Source: Pedobacter sp. UBA4863
Lineage (GTDB): Bacteria > Bacteroidota > Bacteroidia > Sphingobacteriales > Sphingobacteriaceae
Direction of reading: 5' to 3'
Length of the DNA: 41,102 bases
Assembly (NCBI RefSeq): GCF_002399615.1
Contig: NZ_DHDZ01000058.1
Span: 1 to 41,102 of the forward strand
Shown: piece by piece, positions 34,879 through 41,102 of the stretch
Layout: each line of letters begins with the position of its first letter
Position numbering within the stretch: the first letter of the stretch is position 1
Notes under the pieces: generated by a model
The model's input: only the letters and a program-made list of their open reading frames with translations
Databases searched by the model: none
What the model was told of the DNA's origin: nothing
Program-made: the position numbers and the translations under genes

Positions 34879-35712
34879 ATGAATACATCGGAGTACAATA
34901 AAAAATACTATCTAAATATAACAAAGAAGAAGAGAAAGATAGCAAGGTTAAAGAGGCAGTACGGTTTTATAAATAAGGATATAGCCAATAGAATATACAA
35001 AAAGGGAATAGTCGAAGAATTTGCAAACTATGCTTTCAATTGTTTTTTTACAGGTACTGCAAATCCAAATTATAAAGTAAGGGAACAGCTTAAACTTGAC
35101 AATGAATGGTTTGTTTCAATAAAAAAAGAGTACGATATAGATTTAGGAATAAAATATTTCAAGCCCATATCTATAGCCAAACTAACAAGATATACATTGC
35201 AATATGTCAGTTACTTAATTAAATTGAGGGCAATAGATAGGGCATTTATAGTTTTTGAACAGAATAAACAAAAAGATTGGCATACTCATATAATGCTAAA
35301 TGTTGTTAACTCTAATATAATAGATATAAATGGATACTTGGAAGAAAAATGGTCGCTAGGTATTAGCCTAAATGTTCCTGTTAGAAGCCAGATTTCTAAG
35401 GTCAAACATCTTTGGTATTCAGTTAAGGAAATTGACATTTACGGAGTGTCAAGGTGTGCAAAAGAGAAAGTCTTAATGTGGAATTTTTTAGGTGATTATA
35501 AAGAAGATATGAGGGAAATAAGATTAAGTCAAATCGAGCTTACTGAGCTGTACAAAAAGGAATGTGAGACAAGAGTAAATCAAAGACCAATTAAGAAGTG
35601 TGAGAATGACTTAGACCTATTTAAACTAAAAAACAATATACATGTTATAGTGGATTGGAATCAGCAAAGAGAATTAGCAAGTAAATACAATTCTCGTTGG
35701 AAATCGGCATAA
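34879..35712 (+). CDS. Putative HUH-type replication initiator (Rep)
   Basis: 277 residues, very Lys/Ile-rich. Possible motif I FFTGT (56-60), the two-histidine motif WHTHIML with H135 and H137 after a beta strand (RAFIVFEQNK), and a YxxK motif WYSVKE with Y180 and K183 as nucleophile and partner. Order and spacing fit the three-motif Rep endonucleases of rolling-circle plasmids, single-stranded DNA phages and CRESS viruses. The middle residue of HxH is Thr rather than a hydrophobic residue. No helicase domain follows. Hairpins upstream could be its target. The assignment rests on motifs alone. Confidence 0.55.
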   Translation: MNTSEYNKKYYLNITKKKRKIARLKRQYGFINKDIANRIYKKGIVEEFANYAFNCFFTGTANPNYKVREQLKLDNEWFVSIKKEYDIDLGIKYFKPISIAKLTRYTLQYVSYLIKLRAIDRAFIVFEQNKQKDWHTHIMLNVVNSNIIDINGYLEEKWSLGISLNVPVRSQISKVKHLWYSVKEIDIYGVSRCAKEKVLMWNFLGDYKEDMREIRLSQIELTELYKKECETRVNQRPIKKCENDLDLFKLKNNIHVIVDWNQQRELASKYNSRWKSA

Positions 35713-35740
35713 TACTTCTGATTTAGAAAAGATAAATAGG

Positions 35741-35914
35741 ATGGACAAAAAAGAATACGACCAAAAGAATAAAGTGCTAAAGGAAATTGGCGGCTATACT
35801 TTTGAAGACTATAATGCTTTTGTATTTGCAAAAGATGAAGCAACGAGTAAGAAATATGAAGATATTGTATTTAAAAAGTTTGATGAGCATTGGGGAGCAA
35901 TGTCAAAAAAATAG
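35741..35914 (+). CDS. Small unknown protein, 57 residues
   Basis: ATG at 35741 reads MDKKEYDQKNKVLKEIGGYTF and ends HWGAMSKK-TAG. Acidic/lysine-rich, probably helical, no membrane segment. It begins 28 nt after the Rep stop on the same strand, so likely cotranscribed with Rep. An overlapping-strand frame of similar length exists but has no supporting start context. Function unknown; a copy-control or accessory role is a guess. Confidence 0.5.
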   Translation: MDKKEYDQKNKVLKEIGGYTFEDYNAFVFAKDEATSKKYEDIVFKKFDEHWGAMSKK

Positions 35915-35963
35915 GAAAGCTCAATACTAACTATCCTATTTTTTAAAAATTAAAGAACTGACA

Positions 35964-36119
35964 TTATCTAGCTTCTACTAATTGTGATATGGATTTTAGA
36001 TTAGAGCCATATTGTCCCTCTATCAATTTTTTTGCATCTCCATAGGTCTTAGCCTGTATCATTGTTTGTATGCTACCTGCTTTATTGTGCAGGAAGATTG
36101 TTGCTTTCCATGTTTTCAT
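35964..36119 (-). CDS. Small unknown protein, 51 residues
   Basis: Minus-strand ATG at 36119 reads MKTWKATIFLHNKAGSIQTM and ends SISQLVEAR-TAA. A beta-strand start followed by a helix (AKTYGDAKKLIEGQYG) suggests a compact alpha/beta fold. Third gene of a tight minus-strand cluster (lipoprotein, tail-anchored protein, this one). I associate similar short proteins with Bacteroidota mobile elements but cannot name a family. Confidence 0.55.
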   Translation of the reverse strand: MKTWKATIFLHNKAGSIQTMIQAKTYGDAKKLIEGQYGSNLKSISQLVEAR

Positions 36120-36140
36120 AATATTTAGTCTTTCTAGTAA

Positions 36141-36410
36141 TTAAAAATTTGTCATTAACAGATAAGCTACAACGCATAGAAGTATCGCTATTGCCCATGA
36201 TGTAAGTGTCTCTTTTTTTCTAAATTTTTCTGTGGGTTCTTGGGGCTGGATAGATTCGGAGTTCAATCTTTCCTTTTGCTTGTTGACCTTTAATTTTCTT
36301 TCCTTATTAATTTCATGTAGCGTTTCTAATTCTATACCGTCAAGATTATATAGCTGGTTAAAATCATTTATAGAATTATTAACCTTATCAAATAAATCGT
36401 CTGATTTCAT
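36141..36410 (-). CDS. Tail-anchored small membrane protein, 89 residues
   Basis: A charged, helix-prone body (about 1-65, including ETLHEINKERKLKVNKQKERL, likely coiled coil) followed by one C-terminal membrane segment (WAIAILLCVVAYLLMTNF). It starts 6 nt after the lipoprotein stop, so it is almost certainly cotranscribed with it. Topology resembles holin-like or inner-membrane tethering proteins, but nothing shows a specific role. Confidence 0.6.
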   Translation of the reverse strand: MKSDDLFDKVNNSINDFNQLYNLDGIELETLHEINKERKLKVNKQKERLNSESIQPQEPTEKFRKKETLTSWAIAILLCVVAYLLMTNF

Positions 36411-36416
36411 ATTTAT

Positions 36417-37142
36417 TTATTTGCAGGTATGTTTATATGTGTAAACAGTTTCTCTTCCATCTCCATCTTTTTTGGTCATGTTAATGATATTACCGTTGTT
36501 GTCCTTAGTATAGCTGTAAGTGCCTCTATAATAGCTATATGATTCTGTAATCTTTGAAATAAGGTTTTTTGATTGTTTGCCAAAATACTTTGCTAAAATC
36601 CCGTCTTCTACACGAACATCTGTTCTCAAGGCTAGGGCGAATATATCGACAAAGTTTGAGGGTCTAGTTTCGGAGCTGTATTCAAGGTTGGTAGTATTGT
36701 AGATGCCCCATTCATCACTTCTCTCTATCTTGCTAAGGTTTCCATTGCTCCAACTGTATTTGATAATCGTTTTTCCGTAAGATTCTTCAATGAGATAACC
36801 TTCTGAATTGTATTTGAAAGACCTTTCTCCTTGGCTTTTAATTATTCCCTGTGCATCCAAAAGATAAGTTCGCATATCATTATGGCTTCCTGCTGATGAA
36901 TTTTGTGTAATTGTAGAGGTTGTGTAAATATAGGAGCTTGTTATGTTTTCATTGCCGTATGTAACAGCAGTTAAATTTCCTTTGTCGTCAAAAGTAAATT
37001 TCACATTACCGTTATTGCCAATTATAACTTCGGATAGAGCGCAATTTTTAGGTGTTCCATTTTTCACGTCATTATCATTAGAGGATTTTTTACATGAAGC
37101 GAATACGCTGATAGCAATAAGAAAGATTAATGTTCTGTTCAT
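36417..37142 (-). CDS. Lipoprotein with YD-repeat-like beta strands
   Basis: 241 residues with a clear lipoprotein signal: MNRTLIFLIAISVFASCKKSS, lipobox FASC, Cys17. After a Ser/Asn-rich linker the body has repeated strand pairs of the kind FTFDDKGNLTAV, RSFKYNSEGYLIEES and YTKDNNGNIINMTK, like YD/RHS-type or DUF4595-type beta repeats. Leading gene of the minus-strand cluster in the element and divergent from the XRE regulator. A surface lipoprotein in so small an element could be cargo such as exclusion or surface change; this is a guess. Confidence 0.72.
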   Translation of the reverse strand: MNRTLIFLIAISVFASCKKSSNDNDVKNGTPKNCALSEVIIGNNGNVKFTFDDKGNLTAVTYGNENITSSYIYTTSTITQNSSAGSHNDMRTYLLDAQGIIKSQGERSFKYNSEGYLIEESYGKTIIKYSWSNGNLSKIERSDEWGIYNTTNLEYSSETRPSNFVDIFALALRTDVRVEDGILAKYFGKQSKNLISKITESYSYYRGTYSYTKDNNGNIINMTKKDGDGRETVYTYKHTCK

Positions 37143-37245
37143 AATTGATTTTGTTAATTTATTAAGACAATAATAAGTGTTTTAATTTCAAAATACAACA
37201 AATCGGTTGTGATGTATTTGAGTGTTTAACTTTTCCTTTATACCG

Positions 37246-37473
37246 ATGGAAAAGAAGGATGCCATATTGAGGAGATTGGGGGAGCGTATCAGGCAGATAC
37301 GTAAAGAAAAGGGTATCACACAGGGGCAATTGGCATATTCTATTGATAAAGACCAACAATCCATACAAAGGTTGGAAAAAGGTAATGTAAATCCATCATT
37401 GTACTACTTATGTGAAATAGCGGACGGATTAGGTGTTGAAATAAGTTATTTATTAGGGGGACAGGGTCGTTGA
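37246..37473 (+). CDS. XRE-family helix-turn-helix regulator
   Basis: 75 residues from ATG 37246 (MEKKDAILRRLGERIRQIRK). A single HTH_3 domain: RIRQIRKEKGITQGQLAYSI / DKDQQSIQRLEKGNVNPSLYYL. An upstream GTG at 37222 would add eight residues that do not belong to the domain. Divergently placed against the lipoprotein operon, so it may control that promoter or the element's own genes, as phage-type repressors do. Target unproven. Confidence 0.85.
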   Translation: MEKKDAILRRLGERIRQIRKEKGITQGQLAYSIDKDQQSIQRLEKGNVNPSLYYLCEIADGLGVEISYLLGGQGR

Positions 37474-37623
37474 ATTAAAATTGTCAAAATGGTTGATAAA
37501 AAGTTGTTTTGAATGTACTGAATGACGATTTTAACGTACTAATTGCCTACGTAAGCGTACCAAAAGAACTTAATAATACCATATCCCACTATATAGTTCT
37601 TATGTTGAAAGGCTTATGTTATA

Positions 37624-38241
37624 ATGAATGCCCTTCTCTCCGCAAGTAAAATCAAAAAATTTTTTTTAGAAATTTTAAATTTTAGGGATTTGCTAAATTT
37701 GAACATGGAAGGTATGGCTCTTATATCAAAAAAATGGCTTGATGTAGATTCGAAGTACATCAAGACTTATGGAGAGAATTACTTGCTCATTTTTTTAAAT
37801 GTGCTAGGTCAATGCAGTAAAAAATTACTAAAAAGTGTAAACGATTCAAATGGGGCTACAGTTGCTAGGATAGGTGTAGTGTTAAGCAGTTATTGCCAAA
37901 GCAATGAAATTGACATTGTTTGCTACAATCTCCATTCATTGCAGGCGATTTTGAAATCAAATCTTTCTGAGGAAGTAAAAGAAGATGTGATTAAAAAATT
38001 ATCCAAATTAGATGCCATAGAAAATTTGATTGTGCCAAGCGGTAAGATTGATAATATTGAAGTTATGGGCAATAAGCTAAAAGAAATTTTCAATTCTGTA
38101 TTAGGCAAGATTGATGATTTACATGAGCAATTTATCGTACCCAAAGACAATAGTTTAACAGCTAAGCAAAAAGCGGAGATTAGAGCCGATGCTTTAATCG
38201 CAAATACCAATCAATCAACAAGAAAAATAAAAAATAAATAA
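37624..38241 (+). CDS. Unknown 205-residue protein at the right end of the element
   Basis: Soluble, largely helical by eye, no signal peptide or membrane segment. A C-terminal region (IFNSVLGKIDDLHEQFIVPKDNSLTAKQKAEIRADALIA) looks like coiled coil plus a charged tail. No family recognised and no catalytic motif seen. Position at the element boundary next to attR is typical for cargo genes such as phage-defence or toxin factors, but no specific evidence points there. Its stop lies two nt before an outward-facing -7 box. Confidence 0.6.
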   Translation: MNALLSASKIKKFFLEILNFRDLLNLNMEGMALISKKWLDVDSKYIKTYGENYLLIFLNVLGQCSKKLLKSVNDSNGATVARIGVVLSSYCQSNEIDIVCYNLHSLQAILKSNLSEEVKEDVIKKLSKLDAIENLIVPSGKIDNIEVMGNKLKEIFNSVLGKIDDLHEQFIVPKDNSLTAKQKAEIRADALIANTNQSTRKIKNK

Positions 38242-38242
38242 C

Positions 38243-38250
38243 TATCTTTG
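38243..38250 (+). promoter_or_regulatory. Outward-facing -7 box TATCTTTG near the right end
   Basis: Exact TAnnTTTG match inside the element, reading out through attR toward the zinc-ribbon gene 124 nt downstream. No clear -33 element. May replace the promoter lost when the nif3-like operon was split. Confidence 0.45.
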
Positions 38251-38301
38251 CAGGCTTATTAGAATAGAATAAAAAGCTATTTGAGGCAAAGGAAAAATAA
38301 T

Positions 38302-38321
38302 TGATACCATTTTTGATACCA
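38302..38321 (+). promoter_or_regulatory. Candidate recombinase arm sites, right pair
   Basis: Two direct TGATACCA motifs (38302-38309 and 38314-38321) with the same 12-nt period and orientation as the left pair at 33392, and followed by a similar TTTTCTTA run. About 40 nt inside attR. Confidence 0.55.
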
Positions 38322-38362
38322 TTGTTTTCTTAAATTGCTGATAATCAACATATACAATTAAA

Positions 38363-38378
38363 TATTTCATTTAATGGA
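38363..38378. repeat. attR: right 16-bp direct repeat of the integrated element
   Basis: TATTTCATTTAATGGA, identical to attL. Contains the ATG start (38374-38376) of the zinc-ribbon gene. Confidence 0.85.
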
Positions 38379-39117
38379 ACAAACAGTAGAGCAAAAGCTA
38401 AAAGCTTTATACGAATTACAAAATTTACACACCAAAATTGATAAAATACGCCAAATTAGAGGCGAACTGCCAATTGAGGTTGCCGATTTGGAAGATGAGG
38501 TAGCTGGTTTGGAAACCCGTATACAAAAGATAAAAGCAGAGTTGGATGATACGGAAGATGCAATTGTAAATCGTAAAAACATGATTAAAGAAGCTCAAGC
38601 TTTAATCAAAAAATACGACACTCAACTTAAAGACGTAAAAAATAACCGTGAATATGATGCCTTAACCAAAGAGGTAGAAATTCAGAACTTAGATATTCAG
38701 GTGAGCGAGAAAAAAATCAAGGAATTTGGTTTTGAAATCAATAACAAAACTGAAATCTACGAAAAAGCGCAAGCTAACCTTGATTTAAGGAAAGGTGATT
38801 TAGAAGCGAAGAAAGCTGAGCTTGAAACCATTACTGGCGAAACAGAAAAAGAAGAGCAGGCTTTAGTTAAAAAAGCAGAAAAAGCACAAGAAAACATTGA
38901 AGAGCGCTTATTATTTGCTTACAACAGGTTAAGGGGTAACGCCATTAACGGTTTGGCAGTAGTAACTATCGATAGAGATTCTTGCTCTGGTTGTTTCAAT
39001 AAAATTCCGCCTCAACGCCAGTTAGATATCCGTCAGCGTAAAAAAATTATTGTTTGCGAGCACTGCGGCCGTATCTTGGTTGACGAAGCCTTAACACACG
39101 AATTAGCAGAAGCTTAA
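38374..39117 (+). CDS. Coiled-coil protein with C-terminal C4 zinc ribbon
   Basis: 247 residues. A long N-terminal coiled coil (about 1-190, many Lys/Glu heptads) is followed by a four-cysteine ribbon: DSCSGCFNKI and IVCEHCGRIL. This layout is shared with the family around Chlamydia CdsZ and HP0958-type proteins, usually bacterial housekeeping or regulatory proteins of unclear function. The start codon is in attR. In the ancestral order it directly followed the nif3-like gene with a TAATG overlap, a pairing I associate with Bacteroidota. Confidence 0.88.
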   Translation: MEQTVEQKLKALYELQNLHTKIDKIRQIRGELPIEVADLEDEVAGLETRIQKIKAELDDTEDAIVNRKNMIKEAQALIKKYDTQLKDVKNNREYDALTKEVEIQNLDIQVSEKKIKEFGFEINNKTEIYEKAQANLDLRKGDLEAKKAELETITGETEKEEQALVKKAEKAQENIEERLLFAYNRLRGNAINGLAVVTIDRDSCSGCFNKIPPQRQLDIRQRKKIIVCEHCGRILVDEALTHELAEA

Positions 39118-39128
39118 TAACTGCTGTA

Positions 39129-39178
39129 GTTATAACCAAAAAGTCCCGATGTAAAAACCGGGACTTTTTGGTTATAAC
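39129..39178. terminator. Bidirectional terminator between convergent genes
   Basis: Perfect 20-bp inverted repeat (GTTATAACCAAAAAGTCCCG and its inverse) with a 10-nt loop; T-rich inside the stem on both strands. Serves the zinc-ribbon gene and, from the other side, gdhA. Confidence 0.8.
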
Positions 39179-39210
39179 CTATTTCTATTGCTTGGCACAA
39201 AGCTCAAGTT

Positions 39211-40539
39211 TTAAACAACTCCTTGGTCAATCATGGCATCGGCAACCTTAACAAAACCGCCAATATTAGCGCCTTGTTCGTAATTTACATGGCCATCGGC
39301 TTGTTTACCATAACGCACACAGGTATCATGAATACCTTTCATAATGAGGTGCAAACGGTCATCTACTTTTTCGCTAAACCACGAGTAGCGTAACGAGTTT
39401 TGGGTCATCTCTAAGCCAGAAACTGCCACCCCGCCAGCATTTGCCGCTTTTCCGGGTACATAAAACACCTTAGCTTTATTGAACAAACTAACGGCTTCGG
39501 AAGTGCTGGGCATATTGGCCCCTTCGCCTACATATTTGCAACCATTGGCAATTAATTGCTTGGCGTCTTTATCGTCTAATTCATTTTCGGTAGCACAAGG
39601 TAGGGCAATATCGCATTTTACTTTCCAAGGGCGTTCATTGGCAAAGAATTTAGCTTCGGGGTACTGATCAAGGTATTCTTTAATACGTCCACGCCTAACT
39701 TCTTTCAGCTCAATTACCCAGGCCAATTTCTCTGCCGTGATACCTGTTTCATCGTAAATAAAACCTTCCGAATCGGATAGGGTAACAACTTTTGCGCCGC
39801 ATTGAATACTCTTCTCGGCCGCATATTGCGCCACATTGCCCGAGCCAGAAATGGCCACAACTTTTCCTACTAAAGTGTCTTCTTGGCTTTTTAAAATCTC
39901 TTGTATAAAATAAATTAAGCCATAGCCCGTAGCTTCTGGCCTAATTTTACTGCCACCCCAACCTAAGCCTTTTCCGGTAAGTACCCCTGTAAATTCGTTT
40001 TTTATTTTTTTATACTGACCAAACATGTAAGCTATTTCACGTTTTCCAACGCCAATATCCCCTGCGGGCACATCAAGGTTGTGGCCTATATGTCGGTATA
40101 GCTCAGTCATAAAACTTTGGCAAAAACGCATTACCTCATTGTCAGATTTCCCTTTCGGATTAAAGTCTGACCCGCCCTTGGCACCACCCATAGGCAGTCC
40201 AGTTAAGCTATTTTTTAGGGTTTGCTCAAAAGCAAGAAATTTTAGGATGCTTAAATTTACTGTGGGGTGAAAACGTAAACCGCCTTTGTATGGTCCAATG
40301 GCCGAGTTCATTTGCACACGATAACCACGGTTTATTTGTATCTCGCCAGCATCATCTAACCAAGCAACCCTAAAAATAATTACACGCTCTGGTTCTGCCA
40401 TGCGATCGAAAATCTTGTGTTTTTTATATTTCGGATTTACTTCGATGTAAGGCAAAATATGCTCGGCTACTTCTTTAACGGCTTGTATAAACTCTGGCTG
40501 ATACGGATTTTTCTCTTCGATTTCTTTTAGTAAGTTCAT
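39211..40539 (-). CDS. gdhA: Glutamate dehydrogenase, hexameric small-subunit type (likely NADP-specific)
   Basis: 442 residues; reductive amination of 2-oxoglutarate to glutamate in ammonium assimilation. Substrate-binding lysine region GGAKGGSDFNPKGKSD and the PAGDIGVGKREIAYMFGQYK motif are present, followed by the nucleotide-binding domain with GSGNVAQYAAEK. Length and motifs match the E. coli GdhA type, which is NADP-dependent; the cofactor is inferred. Transcribed alone. Confidence 0.95.
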   Translation of the reverse strand: MNLLKEIEEKNPYQPEFIQAVKEVAEHILPYIEVNPKYKKHKIFDRMAEPERVIIFRVAWLDDAGEIQINRGYRVQMNSAIGPYKGGLRFHPTVNLSILKFLAFEQTLKNSLTGLPMGGAKGGSDFNPKGKSDNEVMRFCQSFMTELYRHIGHNLDVPAGDIGVGKREIAYMFGQYKKIKNEFTGVLTGKGLGWGGSKIRPEATGYGLIYFIQEILKSQEDTLVGKVVAISGSGNVAQYAAEKSIQCGAKVVTLSDSEGFIYDETGITAEKLAWVIELKEVRRGRIKEYLDQYPEAKFFANERPWKVKCDIALPCATENELDDKDAKQLIANGCKYVGEGANMPSTSEAVSLFNKAKVFYVPGKAANAGGVAVSGLEMTQNSLRYSWFSEKVDDRLHLIMKGIHDTCVRYGKQADGHVNYEQGANIGGFVKVADAMIDQGVV

Positions 40540-41102
40540 TAAACTGGGACTAGTGGCTTGGCAGCTTGCAGCTATTGGTGAAAAACAGCAAACGCCTAAG
40601 ATATATTTAAAATTTCGTATTTAATGAACTAAAATTATACAAATTACATTTAAAACAAAATGATATTTTTAATTTTTGATAAAAAATCGTTCTGTTTTTT
40701 ACAAATAAACCAACACAAGACTTTAAAGGTGCTCGCTCCTTATGTTCTTAGTATTGGAAGAGCTGTAACTATCTCGAAAAGATTTGATTGCCTTCTTTTT
40801 GAAAGGCCAAGAGTGGCATAGCGGATGACAAGTGGTAAAAAAAAATTCTACATTGCAACTATTGAACAGCGGGAGAACGAACTGAGGCTATAAGGGCTTT
40901 ATTTATCGTTAATACCGTCTTTAAAACCTTCTACAAAATCGCTCCAGTTTAAGGCTAAGCCTATTAAAAAAACTGCTAACAAAATAATTAATGTGAGTTT
41001 TGGGTCTTATTTTTAGGCTATGCCACATGTCAAGCCCTAGCAAACCCCATTAAATTCACTTAAAACAGACCTTGGTCTGTGCGGTAGTGGTAAAATTGCC
41101 TT
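40540..41102. other. Intergenic tail after gdhA start
   Basis: 563 nt upstream of gdhA reaching the window edge. No convincing -7 box for gdhA and no full gene were found. It contains a possible tiny decayed membrane-protein gene (40899-40982) and an inverted copy of a sequence from the window start (40994-41009). A CAGACC-AA-GGTCTG palindrome lies near 41070. Confidence 0.5.
40899..40982 (-). pseudogene. Fragment or very small membrane peptide
   Basis: Minus-strand frame reads LAVFLIGLALNWSDFVEGFKDGINDK then TAA. The hydrophobic segment plus a GFKDGxND tail resembles the C-terminus of small Bacteroidota membrane proteins. The only nearby start is TTG at 40982 and an in-frame stop lies just upstream, so it is probably a remnant; a functional 27-residue peptide cannot be excluded. 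Confidence 0.3.

Larger units (their letters stand above)
33305..38378 (+). mobile_element. Compact integrative element of about 5.06 kb
   Basis: Bounded by the perfect 16-bp repeat and encoding a tyrosine recombinase at the left end, a putative HUH replication initiator, four very small or unknown proteins, a lipoprotein, an XRE regulator and an unknown 205-residue protein at the right end. It looks more AT-rich than the flanking core genes and uses AGA/AGG and ATA codons more freely. No capsid, packaging ATPase, relaxase or conjugation gene is visible. Most likely an integrated rolling-circle plasmid or a mobilisable/satellite-type element. Confidence 0.8.

Noticed and set aside
36943..37173. 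Plus-strand frame antisense to the lipoprotein gene
   Set aside because: Lipoprotein frame has a clear signal and lipobox; the antisense frame has neither a family nor a start signal.
33305..38378. Integrated microvirus or filamentous prophage, suggested by size and a Rep-like protein
   Set aside because: No major capsid protein, pilot protein or Zot-type ATPase is encoded; the remaining genes are too small or of the wrong type.

Overview
The window looks like a chromosome segment of a Bacteroidota bacterium, most likely in or near the Sphingobacteriaceae (Pedobacter-like). Clues are the futalosine menaquinone genes, a type IX secretion (T9SS) C-terminal sorting domain, a MG2/TonB-plug protein, a DUF2027-Smr protein, TM2 and DUF2752 proteins, and repeated TAnnTTTG -7 promoter boxes. 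No rRNA, tRNA or CRISPR array was seen. The genus is an inference; no comparison could be run.

Layout. 1-3.9 kb: mqnB-mqnD (menaquinone, minus strand), then queD-like, folE and fabD. 4-11.2 kb: a 1243-residue membrane histidine kinase joined by a stop/start overlap to a 1148-residue outer-membrane/surface protein. 11.4-17.5 kb: prfC (minus), a T9SS cargo protein, fabH and a DUF2027-Smr protein. 17.7-22.9 kb, minus strand: a DECR1-like 2,4-dienoyl-CoA reductase and an ECI1-like enoyl-CoA isomerase (the two auxiliary enzymes for unsaturated fatty-acid oxidation), a MG2/TonB-plug protein and dcd. 23-29.5 kb: a phosphopantetheinyl transferase, lipB, two hydrolases and mfd (minus).

29.5-31.2 kb is an accessory patch. 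It holds a lone AT-rich lipoprotein gene flanked by inverted GTTAGGC/GCCTAAC heptamers like the outer sites of integron attC, a 5'-truncated IS1182-type transposase, and what looks like the beheaded 3' end of another gene with its terminator still in place. Core genes resume with DUF2752, TM2 and a Nif3-like protein.

33.3-38.4 kb is the most interesting region: a compact integrated element of about 5.06 kb bounded by a perfect 16-bp direct repeat (33305-33320 and 38363-38378). It carries a tyrosine recombinase, a putative HUH-type replication initiator preceded by two hairpins, several small unknown genes, a lipoprotein, an XRE regulator and an unknown 205-residue protein. It sits exactly at a TAATG stop/start overlap between the nif3-like gene and a zinc-ribbon coiled-coil gene; the repeat restores both the stop and the start codon. 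Paired TGATACCA motifs near both ends are candidate recombinase arm sites, the left pair overlapping the integrase promoter, and a -7 box at the right end may drive the downstream host gene. gdhA (minus) and an intergenic tail close the window.

Other patterns: two equal-sized inverted-repeat elements fill the folE-fabD and phosphopantetheinyl transferase-lipB gaps from stop codon to start codon, and related hairpin-rich repeats follow the surface protein gene and the Smr gene.
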